DNA of 16,600 nucleotides from Protaetiibacter sp. (GTDB lineage Bacteria; Actinomycetota; Actinomycetes; Actinomycetales; Microbacteriaceae): NCBI GenBank assembly GCA_030150265.1, contig JASLGG010000064.1, positions 1 through 16,600 on the forward strand, written 5' to 3'. The first letter of the stretch is position 1. Every line of letters begins with the position of its first letter. The notes below the pieces were generated by a model, which did not search any database, had not been told where the DNA came from, and saw nothing but the letters and a program-made list of their open reading frames with translations. Of this stretch, positions 1 to 7,865 are shown piece by piece. Both the position numbers and the translations under genes were made by a program.

Positions 1-767
1 GCCGTCGTGTCCGCCACAAACTGTCCCGCCGCAAGACCAGTACCCGCCCCGCGTATGAACGCTTTCTTCAGATTGGGGGTCCGGCGCATCCCCGGGGAAG
101 GGGCGGGCATCGTTCCTCCGGTCTCGGGGTTCGGGCCGGTATCCCAAAGAGGGTCCAGGACCGCCGCCAATACGGGATACACCACGGGATCGAATTCTGA
201 GCCGTCGCAAGGTAGTCCCCAGCTTGGCGTCCCGCTCCCGGCCCATGGAATGGGTATGCCCGGGGGCAAGACCGACGCCATGGCTGGAAGAAACGACGAA
301 TCAACGAGTCCTCCCGCGTCCAGAGGGCAGTACCCGTTAGCTACACCCTTGTCCGACTTGACCTCCTTGTCGGTGTTAGCGGCTTGCGCTCGCGCATCCG
401 TAAAGTACAGATGAGAGACGCCTTCGGCCAGATCGTCTGTTGTTGCGGGACCGGCGCTGATTTCAGAATACCCAGACCCGTTCCAGCGGTACGTCAGATC
501 GTCCGATTCGTCAATGTAGATCACGTCGGGAGTACCAATCGCCGGGAAATCCGCAAAACTCGGGTAGACTTGCACGTCGCTGATATACGACGGGAGAAAG
601 GAGGGGTCCACCTGCCCTATGCTGTTCAGAGGGGCGTAGCCGTCTAGCTGCCCCTTCTCTGACTTGTTTTCCTTCCCCGCCATTTGACCGGCCAAGGTGT
701 CGAGGCTGGACTGTAGTGCGTCGATCTGGGCCTGTATGTCGGCCACCGACGTCCAATTGTGCTCCAT
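1..767 (-). CDS. Tail fibre protein with phage tail collar domain (3' end missing)
   Basis: The frame is open from an ATG at 767 to the left window edge (255 codons, no stop), so the C-terminus is missing. A GGGAGG ribosome site lies 5 nt before the ATG, and the ATG follows the previous stop by one base. Residues about 10-30 look like a short coiled coil. Residues 35-60 and 137-162 are two copies of a repeat with the pattern KS-K-G---GY-PL---G-VD-SFLP. Residues 110-130 contain LAEGVSHLYFTDARAQAA, a segment common in phage fibres, and residues 84-103 (YIDESDDLTYRWNGSGY) are also fibre-like. From about 168 (PPGIPIPWAGSGTPSWGLPCDG) to the edge (FIRGAGTGLAAGQF) it matches the phage tail collar domain. 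It probably forms trimers and serves in host recognition. The missing part should hold the receptor-binding tip. Recognition is strong; the exact role is inferred. Confidence 0.88.
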   Translation of the reverse strand, partial: MEHNWTSVADIQAQIDALQSSLDTLAGQMAGKENKSEKGQLDGYAPLNSIGQVDPSFLPSYISDVQVYPSFADFPAIGTPDVIYIDESDDLTYRWNGSGYSEISAGPATTDDLAEGVSHLYFTDARAQAANTDKEVKSDKGVANGYCPLDAGGLVDSSFLPAMASVLPPGIPIPWAGSGTPSWGLPCDGSEFDPVVYPVLAAVLDPLWDTGPNPETGGTMPAPSPGMRRTPNLKKAFIRGAGTGLAAGQFVADTT

Positions 768-768
768 G

Positions 769-1113
769 TCAACCTCCCAGTCGCTTCGCCGATGCCCACA
801 CGTTTAGTACGCCGGAGCCGGCAGTAGGCTTGTATCCCAGCTGTACGAGGGGGTATGGGATGGATCTCATGTTTATCAAGAACGATCCCGGTTCCCCCTC
901 AGCTTTCATCTCGGGGGAAACGGTCAGGCGCTCCCACAAGTCTCCATTTAGAGAACCGAACAGGCCGAAGTCTCCTTCGGGGGAGCCGGTCCAGGAGACC
1001 TGATACGCGACGTTGTCTAGCGATTCTATGTCAGTCACGGAGGTGTAGATCTCCTGTGACATATCGCCGTCTTTCATGACTTGGTACGGCTTTATTACCG
1101 CTTTTTGACTCAC
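769..1113 (-). CDS. Small beta-rich phage structural protein, unknown role
   Basis: The gene has 114 codons and starts with GTG. The GTG overlaps the stop of the upstream gene as GTGA, and an AGGAG site lies about 8 nt upstream, so the start is well supported and translation is probably coupled. The protein alternates hydrophobic and polar residues in a beta pattern. Residues 25-55 (DIESLDNVAYQVSWTG, then a G-F-L-GSLNG stretch ending in WERL) resemble small single-domain proteins found beside tail or capsid genes in many phages, where a beta-sandwich fold is likely. It lies between the ejection-type block and the tail fibre, so a tail-tip, fibre-adaptor or decoration role is plausible. No catalytic motif, signal peptide or membrane segment is seen. 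Function is not established. Confidence 0.8.
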   Translation of the reverse strand: MSQKAVIKPYQVMKDGDMSQEIYTSVTDIESLDNVAYQVSWTGSPEGDFGLFGSLNGDLWERLTVSPEMKAEGEPGSFLINMRSIPYPLVQLGYKPTAGSGVLNVWASAKRLGG

Positions 1114-1898
1114 AGTTTACTCCTGTCGAGCGTGCGGGCCTCAATCGCCTGAGCGCCGGTTAAACTTAATTTGGCCACTTGCAAGGAGCCGGCACCTTTA
1201 GGGCGTCCGGCTGTCTTTTGTGCCATTCCTGTCTGCATTTGCATCACGTCCTGGAAGCTAGCCACCGGTACTCCGGTGAACGCCGCGAGAGCGGGCGCTC
1301 TCCAGGACCCATCCCAGGACTCCGTCTTGCCGTCCGCCACCGCCGTGGTGATCCGGTCGAGCAGCTCTACGAGCAGGTAGTCGTGAGTCTCTGGAAACAG
1401 AGTCCGCATAAGCTCGGATTCGAGAGGCGTAATACCCCCCGAGTTGAGCAGATCCGAGAACCTGCGAATGTCGTCCAGGAGCCCTGCCTGCCAGGCTAGT
1501 CGGTACAAGTCCGAGTCCGGGGGCGGGAGAACCTGGGCGGCAATCATACCGCCGTAGGGCCGCGCCGGCAGGTTCTCCGACAAGAACACCCGGCAGTCCA
1601 TGAACTGAATCAGGAGAGGCATCTGCATCTCAAGAGGCCACGTTTCCAGGTGCTCATTGTCGGTCGCCATAGGGTCTTCCAGGTCCTCGTACATCTTGTC
1701 GAGGTCTTTCAGACTTACCCAGTCCTCCGCCGGCAGCTTGACCGGCTTGTTGGACTCAACAAACGTATCGGCTCCGGTTCGGAAAGACTTTAGCGTGGAG
1801 GCCGCTCGATTGAGCTGAGCCTGCGAAAACTTCGGGATCTTGCCCGACTGAATCGCGGGCAGACCCATAGTGCCTACAATAAGTTCGATATCGATCAT
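1110..1898 (-). CDS. Hypothetical phage protein (262 aa), probable virion component
   Basis: I do not recognise this family. The ATG overlaps the previous stop as ATGA, with GGGGAG about 11 nt upstream. The protein is soluble-looking, acidic in the middle and rich in predicted helix (for example residues 25-40 and 130-190). A Pro/Gly stretch lies near residues 110-126 (ARPYGGMIAAQVLPPPDSD). The C-terminal 50 residues change to Gln, Met and Ala-rich sequence with basic residues (QMQTGMAQKTAGRPKGAG). No catalytic motif or transmembrane segment stands out. It sits directly after the long coiled-coil protein and before the fibre genes, so a minor virion or ejection protein, or a chaperone for one, is the best guess from position alone. 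Confidence 0.75.
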   Translation of the reverse strand: MIDIELIVGTMGLPAIQSGKIPKFSQAQLNRAASTLKSFRTGADTFVESNKPVKLPAEDWVSLKDLDKMYEDLEDPMATDNEHLETWPLEMQMPLLIQFMDCRVFLSENLPARPYGGMIAAQVLPPPDSDLYRLAWQAGLLDDIRRFSDLLNSGGITPLESELMRTLFPETHDYLLVELLDRITTAVADGKTESWDGSWRAPALAAFTGVPVASFQDVMQMQTGMAQKTAGRPKGAGSLQVAKLSLTGAQAIEARTLDRSKL

Positions 1899-3514
1899 TT
1901 GTACACCGACTCCCCAAGCGTCCTAACCTGCCCGTAAAGGTTGGTCTGGGCTTGCGCGAAGGCTGCCGGAGAACTGGCGTGGTCGCCAAGAGTTTCCTGC
2001 ATTTTGCGCAAAAGCTCGTCCTTCGAGACGGCGGCGCCTGTGGTTTTGTACAAGAGTGGCATCATCGCCCCCACCGCTGCGCGAACGTAAGCCGCGGCCT
2101 GTGGGTTTGTGCGCTGAAGCTCGTCCAGGGGTTTCATTAGAGCCTGGTACGCCACCGCTTCCTTGAACTTGCCTATAAGAGGAAGCTCGCGGATCGAAGA
2201 CTGGAAACCTTCGGATCGGAAATACTTTTGCAGCGCCATAGCGTTCGCCGGCTCCGCCGGGTTGAACCCTTTGACCTGGTCAAGGTTTCCTTTTGCGTTC
2301 TGATACAAGACATAGGACCGAGACTGTTCTGCCGTCAATGGCTTCCCGTTCGGGTTGACTATGTTTTCCATCTCGTACTTTGTTACCTTGCTCTTGGCTT
2401 CTCGCTCGTATCTTTCGGCGGATTTGCGCCGAATCTCCGCCATTTGGCCGTCGAGCACCGCTTTGTTGTGCATCGCCGTGGCCTTGACCTTGTCCGTCTT
2501 GGCGGTCAGAATCGCCTGACCGTATGTCTGCGACAAGCGGGCTCGGGCGGCCAACATCCGGGCCTCCAACGCGCTAATCTCAATATCACTCGCGTCCTTA
2601 ACAGACGAAATGCCGGTCTTTAGGGAGGACAGGTGGCGTTCCTCCGCCTCGTGTTTCCGCTGGAGGCTGTTATCAAACTCCTTGAGCTGGCGATCGATAA
2701 GGAGCAAGCCCACGTTGTCACCGGAGCCCGTCAGAGCCTGACCGATACTACCGAGGGAGATAGCCTCCGCCGCCGCCATTTTCTGCGCCATTGACTTGCT
2801 GCCCCAGAAAGTCTGCGGGGGCTGAGAGGCGTACTCCGCCGCCTGGGCCTCATAGCGGGCCTGGGCGTCTCTCACGTCCGCCGCCGCCCGGTTCAGGGCC
2901 AAGGACTTGGCCGCCAGTGCCTGAGAGTCTAGACCAGCGTTCGCGGTGTCCAGGTCGTACTGGGCTTTGAGGGCGGCGGCCTCGGCCTTGGCCAGCTCAT
3001 CTTGCGCGGACTTTTCTTTGTCTTTCGCCACGGCCTGGTCGGCCAGGGCCTGACGTGAGTCGGCGCTCTGGATAGTCTGAGAGGACTCAGAAACACGTTC
3101 CCCGACCTTTTCTCGGTCGATCTGTTGCTGGGTTTGGCCAACGTCCGGGAGATTCTGATCTACGCCAGGGGCGCGTCCTGTGGGCACTGGGACCGGGTGA
3201 GCAATCTCCACGTCGGGGATGCCTGTGGCCATGGCCGGGATGTACTGTAAGTTGTCCAGCCGGCCCTGTAACTCCTTACCGGCTTCTCCACCTATAACCA
3301 GATTACCCTGCCCGTCGCGGTCTATGAAACTGCGGGGGAATACCGACCCAGCCGGTCGGTCTAGAGCGGCTGGGTCGGTGATAGGGCGGGCACCCATGTC
3401 CGGATTCTGGTCATGGGAGTTAATCATCGAGACCTCGGATACCAGAGACCCGTCCGGGAGTTGAATCCATCCGTCAGGGGTACGTATTGGTGCGTCTTTG
3501 TTTTCTGTTACCAT
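1895..3514 (-). CDS. Coiled-coil internal virion / DNA ejection protein (candidate)
   Basis: The protein has 539 aa. Its ATG overlaps the upstream stop by 7 nt, with a GGGGG site 7 nt away. Residues 1-125 are a globular or linker region (TPDGWIQLPDGSLVSEVS at 12-29). Residues 128-230 are Ala/Gln/Lys/Glu-rich coiled coil. Residues 236-285 contain FWGSKSMAQKMAAAEAISLG and then GQALTGSGDNVGLLLIDRQL, a Gly-rich apolar helix pair between coiled coils that resembles proteins from other phages' virion regions and could insert in a membrane. Coiled coil resumes at 280-380. The C-terminus (residues 470-539, with TTGAAVSKDE) resembles the tail of other phage structural proteins with an ITGAAVS-type motif. 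Position after the nozzle and composition suggest a protein packed in the capsid and ejected with DNA, as T7 gp15/gp16 or P22 gp16/gp20. This is inference; no lytic transglycosylase motif was seen. Confidence 0.82.
   Translation of the reverse strand: MVTENKDAPIRTPDGWIQLPDGSLVSEVSMINSHDQNPDMGARPITDPAALDRPAGSVFPRSFIDRDGQGNLVIGGEAGKELQGRLDNLQYIPAMATGIPDVEIAHPVPVPTGRAPGVDQNLPDVGQTQQQIDREKVGERVSESSQTIQSADSRQALADQAVAKDKEKSAQDELAKAEAAALKAQYDLDTANAGLDSQALAAKSLALNRAAADVRDAQARYEAQAAEYASQPPQTFWGSKSMAQKMAAAEAISLGSIGQALTGSGDNVGLLLIDRQLKEFDNSLQRKHEAEERHLSSLKTGISSVKDASDIEISALEARMLAARARLSQTYGQAILTAKTDKVKATAMHNKAVLDGQMAEIRRKSAERYEREAKSKVTKYEMENIVNPNGKPLTAEQSRSYVLYQNAKGNLDQVKGFNPAEPANAMALQKYFRSEGFQSSIRELPLIGKFKEAVAYQALMKPLDELQRTNPQAAAYVRAAVGAMMPLLYKTTGAAVSKDELLRKMQETLGDHASSPAAFAQAQTNLYGQVRTLGESVYK
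3342..3379 (-). repeat. 13-bp perfect inverted repeat inside the 539-aa gene
   Basis: On the plus strand, ACCGACCCAGCCG at 3342-3354 is the exact reverse complement of CGGCTGGGTCGGT at 3367-3379, leaving a 12-nt loop. The mRNA would form a strong GC-rich hairpin about 45-58 codons into the coding region. No U tract follows, so it is not a standard rho-independent terminator. Confidence 0.75.
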
Positions 3515-3909
3515 CCGGAGACCCCCAAACCCTGGAGACTGCGTTGAAGCGGAGACACCCCCGCCGGGTTCATTCCGGGAGTGCGGCCCATCTGCGACGG
3601 AGTTGGGGCAGGAGGGATGGGCGCGGGAGGAGGGGGCTGTGTCATCTGCTGGTACAATTGCGCCTCTTTTGGCTCCGTTATGTACTCCGTAGGTACTAGT
3701 GTCACTTCTGGCTCGACCGGGACGATACGCCCAGTCATGTTATCGTAGCGATGTGTAGGAGCCCCTTTAGGCAGGGGGAAGGCGGGATACGCGATGTCCG
3801 GGGTAACTAGGTTAATTGCGTCCTGCCTAATTCCTCTGGCGATATCCCCTAGCCCGCTGATAAATCCGCGAGCCGGGGCACCCTGCTCGCTAACGCCGTA
3901 GTTAACCAT
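3508..3909 (-). CDS. Proline-rich small phage protein, unknown function
   Basis: The gene has 133 codons. Its ATG overlaps the upstream stop by 8 nt and has a run of six G just 3 nt before it, a tight spacing that suggests coupled translation. The N-terminal 40 residues (GFISGLGDIARGIRQDAINL at 15-34) look like an amphipathic Gly/Ala helix. Residues 63-82 are Val/Pro/Glu-rich. Residues 90-105 are a polyproline stretch (QPPPPAPIPPAPTPSQ), and the C-terminus is Gly/Ser/Leu with SGW at the end. The overlaps on both sides tie it to the neighbouring candidate ejection proteins. It may be a linker, an ejected peptide or a scaffold for them. I recognise no family. Confidence 0.75.
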   Translation of the reverse strand: MVNYGVSEQGAPARGFISGLGDIARGIRQDAINLVTPDIAYPAFPLPKGAPTHRYDNMTGRIVPVEPEVTLVPTEYITEPKEAQLYQQMTQPPPPAPIPPAPTPSQMGRTPGMNPAGVSPLQRSLQGLGVSGW

Positions 3910-4546
3910 AAACCCCCCAAGGATTTTGACCTATGCCAGACAGGAAAGGTCCCGCCACCCCGCCCTGTACGGGCATCGGCTGACTCGCCGGCATCGGGGT
4001 AAAGTCGCCTCTACCTTCCAGCTCCGACGTGGCAAGAGCCATATCGGCATTCGGCGAAGAAACATTAGCGGCATTTTCCGTCGCGCCTTTGTCTAGGATC
4101 CCTTTCCACAGGGCATTTTGCATGAGCTGGGCCTGGTCTCGCGAGCCTTTTTGCTGGGCAAACTGTTGCTGTTGCACCTGCATCTGGTACTGTCGGAACG
4201 CTTGGTCCTCTTGAGCCCGGAGCATGGCGGACCGATTGGCCGCGTCTCCGAGCATTTGACCCCCTTGGAGGGCGGCAGTCCGCATGGCCATCCCGCCGTT
4301 CTGCCCCGACGCGGCGTTGATCAGCGCCATTTGCTGTCGCATGGCTTGGTTTGTCGCGAGCTGGTGTTGGGCCTGAGCCGCACTAGCGCCCTGTCTGGGC
4401 AGCCCGGGCTGATTGGCTTGGTCAACCATCCCCAGAGCGGCATTCGCGGCCATGCCGGCAGCCGGGCCGCCGTAAGACGTCGCGGCGGCGGTTAGGCCTG
4501 TTCGCATGATGGGGTTACTGGCGATACCGCCTAGAAAATTTGCCAT
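3902..4546 (-). CDS. Ala/Gln-rich internal virion protein, candidate (T7 gp14-like position)
   Basis: The protein has 214 aa. The start ATG shares its A with the nozzle stop (TAATG), with AAGGGA upstream, so it is translationally coupled. Residues 1-45 are Ala/Gly/Met-rich and apolar enough for an amphipathic or membrane-active helix. Residues 55-145 are Ala, Gln and Met-rich helix, including QMQVQQQQFAQQK at 121-133, consistent with a coiled coil. The C-terminal 50 residues are Pro/Gly-rich and probably flexible. T7 gp14 (about 196 aa, Ala/Gln-rich, right after nozzle gene 12) has the same place and size and forms part of the ejection channel in the outer membrane. The analogy is by position and composition only; I see no clear sequence identity. 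Confidence 0.78.
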   Translation of the reverse strand: MANFLGGIASNPIMRTGLTAAATSYGGPAAGMAANAALGMVDQANQPGLPRQGASAAQAQHQLATNQAMRQQMALINAASGQNGGMAMRTAALQGGQMLGDAANRSAMLRAQEDQAFRQYQMQVQQQQFAQQKGSRDQAQLMQNALWKGILDKGATENAANVSSPNADMALATSELEGRGDFTPMPASQPMPVQGGVAGPFLSGIGQNPWGVYG

Positions 4547-7500
4547 TAGGCTTTCCCTTGTGCTTTTGTGTGCTTGTTGAGCTGAGACTTGACGCCGATC
4601 TCCAGGGTCACGCCTTTGACGCGGAACGTCGTGGACTCCGATTGGATGCGGAACGAGAAGGACGCCGACTTTTGCTGCTTAACGTGAGTCTCGTAGGTGT
4701 GGACGTTCGACGTGTTCCCGGTAAAGTTGTGAGTCGTCCCCGCGACGGCGTCGTACTCGGTGAATTCCGTTACGGCAACGTCTGCCCCGCCAGTCATTTG
4801 ACCCAGGAACGTGGCTCGGCGGACTCGCTGAAAGCCTTCGATATGGCCGGGAGTTATCCATCCGGATTGCACGGTCTTAGCGAACGTCACGTTTTGCAGA
4901 GACGGGCCGATTCGGATTCTGTCGTAGTTCACCGCTGCGGTTGAGATCAGCCCGTTGTCTGTGATACCCCGGAGTACCGAGTTGTCAGCGACCAGACCCC
5001 TAATCTGTCGGGGCACAACCCATTTGGTCCAGGATTGCTGACGGTAGTTGTAGAGCAAAATTCCTGAATTTGTGGTCACGTAGACGACGTCGTATTTCGG
5101 GTCGCAAGACATGCCGATAACCATCGACGGCGGGTCCTTCGAGTTCAGCCGGACTACTTGGTCCCCGTTCCCCAGCATATAAAACCCCTGGGGGTTGGCG
5201 ATCATGACTCCGGCGGGCGTAACGCAGACCGCTCCCGGGCCGTAAACCCCGAGCGTGGCGTGAAGCTTGGCTGGCCGCGTAAGACTGCCTCCCGCTCCGT
5301 TGGCCCCCGGAGGGTCTCCAGCTACAGCGTAAATGGACGTCTTGCTGAACGCCAAGAGACGATAGCCGTATTCTACGATCGCCTCCAGGTCCTCGGGGTA
5401 TGTAATGTCCAGGCCCTGTGACTGGTGCAACGCGCCGGAGGCCACGGGACGCCCAAGCCGGACCTTGTTCCGATGCGCGGACGGGACGCCGGCCCACTGC
5501 CCACCGTAGGTACACGCGGAGATAGTGGACTCGATGGGGTCTAGGTACAGCGCATCCGCAGTCGCCACGTCCGCCAGTTTGACGGCCTTGTCGTCCTTGA
5601 GAGACAAAGGCCCGAAGTACCGGCGGCTTGAGTCGTGACTTTCCAAACGGTAGGGCTGAAACGAGATGAACGGGGATCCGTTGACCGAGATATACCATTC
5701 AACGTCTGCGCGGCCCGTGACCGTGTTGATGTACGTGTCGGCTGGCACGTGGCTTGTGTAGATCGGAACAGACACAAGACCGGCCAAGGATACCCCGCGG
5801 GACGTCACTGGAGGAGAGTAGGACCGGACGTCGCGGCCCCGGCTATCTACTTTTCTCAGGGCCTGTATTACGGAGACTTCGACGGGGTCCCCCTCCCATT
5901 TTCCTAGAGTTTCGTCGGACGCGGCTTCCAAGACGTCAGGGATCCCCGGCGAGGGCCAGATCACATCTGTCAGGAGGGCTTGTCGGTGGCCGCCTTCCCC
6001 TGCCCCTGTCGCCCACAGCGGAGGAGAATCCAGAAAGTCTAGTACCAGAGCCGCCACGGCAGTTTTCCCGCCCACGGGACCCAGATACGAGTAGTCATTA
6101 ATGTTTCGGCCTCCGGGCTGATTCACCCCCGCCCCTTCCACGAGACGCGTGTAGGGGACGGCCATCCTCTGCCGGGACTCAACGCTTAGGTTGATATTAG
6201 ATTGGTAAAAACACGTGCCCGCTTGTAGCCATGCGTCCGTTGTCGCCGGAAAGCTGGTTATGTTGTTAAAAGTATAAGCACCCTCGCCGGCACCGTAGAG
6301 TGCGACTAGATCCTCCCGCACAAGGCCGTCTCGGTCGAGAAGTCGCAACACCGCGTGAGTACCAAACCCCGGAGCGGTGTTATCAATCGCCACCCCGTAA
6401 AGCTCGTTACCGGAGAAGAACCCCCCACCGGCCCACAGGTACTTGCTGGACGCCTGTATCTTATTGAACGCGGGGAAGCCTCTCTGGAAAGTAAACACAT
6501 AGCTACCGCTCAAACTGGAGACCCCGATACCCGCCCAAAGACCATCAGGATCGTAGGCCGCCCAGGTACTGCGGGGCTGCGCCACAGTCGTAGAATACAG
6601 TTCCGTAGAGGATGCCCCGGTTACGCCCCAGACTTTCAATGTATATGTGGAGGCAGGAACGCCGTCCCCTATTATCGCGTAGACGTAGTTTTCATACCCC
6701 GCCAGAGCGGGATTGGCGAACCCGCCCCAGTACAGGTAGTAGTCATCTCCCGACACGGTGTCTACTATGCATTGAAGGTTGATAGGCCCTGCCGGGCCAG
6801 CGGACGTGGTCAGCTCTAATTGCTGCTTGTCTCCGACAACCCGCACGAAACGCAGATTCGTGCCGTCAAGAATGGCGGTGCCGTGTTGGCCCGCCAGAGC
6901 ACTCGCTTGCGTAAGTGTAACCGCCGCGACATCGAGGACGTAAACTATGTAGTCGGCCAGAATGTCTCGGTATCGGTTGATCCGAGCGATTTCCGCCGGA
7001 GTGCCGGAGCCGCCTGTGCCAGTAAGAGGATACGAGACGACGACGTAGGCGGAGGTACTGTTACGTGGCAATACCCGGACGACTTGTCCTATCCCCGGGA
7101 TCGTGCCGACATTAACCCGCAGGGTATGTCTCGGAATCCCGTCAAGAGAGGAAATTCGGCAGACTATCTCCCCAGCGAAGACTGCGGCGGTCACGACGTT
7201 TGTGCCCACAACAGCCGAGCCGCCGAATCCGGAGACAGGCGTCAAATCCCGCTTGCCGGGATTACTGTCCGGCCATTGAAACTGGTTGATGGTCCAGGGC
7301 CGCTGTTCCAGGGGTATCTCACCCATGGTACGGAGGCTCGCTGGGAGAATGGGTGAGGCCGTGTAGCTGCCGGTGGATTGCCGAACGCCGATACGCTGTT
7401 TTAGGTTAAACACCTCTCTCCCGGGGGCCTGGAGAAGGATACCCGCTCCGGTGTTGCCGGGCAGCGGGCTCAAGAAAGTATCGTCCTCAATTAGACCAGG

Positions 7501-7635
7501 ACGCTCCCACAGGGCCTCGCCCCGGTATTGAACGTTTGTAGCTTCCAGCAAAGCGTCTTCTCGGACAAGCTGAGAATCTTTAACGCTGTCTTCACCTGTG
7601 GTCAGGGGAACGTCAAGAAGTCGCGTTTGTAGCAT
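4546..7635 (-). CDS. Tail nozzle/hub protein (tail tubular protein B or P22 gp10-like)
   Basis: I place the start at the ATG at 7635, which shares its A with the previous stop (TGATG) and has GGG 7 nt upstream; an in-frame ATG at 7662 would overlap the upstream gene by 28 nt. This gives 1029 aa. The N-terminus (LLEATNVQYRGEALWERPGL, about residues 28-47) fits the 'A-N-...-RPGL' signature of phage tail tubular B/nozzle proteins. Residues about 745-830 include RLLAFSKTSIYAVAGDPP and then CVTPAGVMIANPQGFYMLGN, typical of the beta-propeller part of P22 gp10-like proteins. From about 920 (QSGWITPGHIEGFQRVRRA) to the C-terminus (VTLEIGVKSQLNK) it has the usual closing beta domain. It would form the hexameric tube tip below the adaptor. 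It is long compared with T7 gp12 (794 aa) and P22 gp10 (472 aa); the extra length lies in the beta-rich middle. Confidence 0.85.
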   Translation of the reverse strand: MLQTRLLDVPLTTGEDSVKDSQLVREDALLEATNVQYRGEALWERPGLIEDDTFLSPLPGNTGAGILLQAPGREVFNLKQRIGVRQSTGSYTASPILPASLRTMGEIPLEQRPWTINQFQWPDSNPGKRDLTPVSGFGGSAVVGTNVVTAAVFAGEIVCRISSLDGIPRHTLRVNVGTIPGIGQVVRVLPRNSTSAYVVVSYPLTGTGGSGTPAEIARINRYRDILADYIVYVLDVAAVTLTQASALAGQHGTAILDGTNLRFVRVVGDKQQLELTTSAGPAGPINLQCIVDTVSGDDYYLYWGGFANPALAGYENYVYAIIGDGVPASTYTLKVWGVTGASSTELYSTTVAQPRSTWAAYDPDGLWAGIGVSSLSGSYVFTFQRGFPAFNKIQASSKYLWAGGGFFSGNELYGVAIDNTAPGFGTHAVLRLLDRDGLVREDLVALYGAGEGAYTFNNITSFPATTDAWLQAGTCFYQSNINLSVESRQRMAVPYTRLVEGAGVNQPGGRNINDYSYLGPVGGKTAVAALVLDFLDSPPLWATGAGEGGHRQALLTDVIWPSPGIPDVLEAASDETLGKWEGDPVEVSVIQALRKVDSRGRDVRSYSPPVTSRGVSLAGLVSVPIYTSHVPADTYINTVTGRADVEWYISVNGSPFISFQPYRLESHDSSRRYFGPLSLKDDKAVKLADVATADALYLDPIESTISACTYGGQWAGVPSAHRNKVRLGRPVASGALHQSQGLDITYPEDLEAIVEYGYRLLAFSKTSIYAVAGDPPGANGAGGSLTRPAKLHATLGVYGPGAVCVTPAGVMIANPQGFYMLGNGDQVVRLNSKDPPSMVIGMSCDPKYDVVYVTTNSGILLYNYRQQSWTKWVVPRQIRGLVADNSVLRGITDNGLISTAAVNYDRIRIGPSLQNVTFAKTVQSGWITPGHIEGFQRVRRATFLGQMTGGADVAVTEFTEYDAVAGTTHNFTGNTSNVHTYETHVKQQKSASFSFRIQSESTTFRVKGVTLEIGVKSQLNKHTKAQGKA

Positions 7636-7865
7636 CAAAACACCCACAAAGTTACGTTGCACGGCACGGACGCCGCGAGGGTTAAATCAGTGCGCCCCTG
7701 CCTGTGAATAGTCGCGGGGGCGTCTTGGGAGACGACCAGATACCCAGTATAGGTGCCGACCGCTATCGTTTTAGGAGAGTCTGTCAAGTGGGCCTCCAGC
7801 ATTCTCCCGGAGGCGAAGGGGAGCTTAGATAGCGCGGGCGCTATGTTTGACCCAGCGATACCCAT
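7635..7865 (-). CDS. Small beta-rich phage protein (76 aa) between adaptor and nozzle
   Basis: The start is chosen at the ATG at 7865, which shares its A with the adaptor stop (TAATG) and lies 9 nt after a GGGGG run; an ATG three codons upstream would have the G run directly against it. The stop TGA overlaps the nozzle ATG, so both ends are coupled. The protein begins with a short Ala/Ser/Leu segment and then reads as several beta strands (KTIAVGTYTGYLVVSQDA, then LTLAASVPCNVTLWVF). No motif is recognised. A protein in this slot may be a joining ring or chaperone at the head-tail interface, but this is a guess from position. Confidence 0.7.
   Translation of the reverse strand: MGIAGSNIAPALSKLPFASGRMLEAHLTDSPKTIAVGTYTGYLVVSQDAPATIHRQGRTDLTLAASVPCNVTLWVF

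Noticed and set aside
7636..7662. Upstream ATG at 7662 as nozzle start
   Set aside because: It would overlap the 76-aa gene by 28 nt and lacks a ribosome site, whereas TGATG at 7635 is a standard coupled start.
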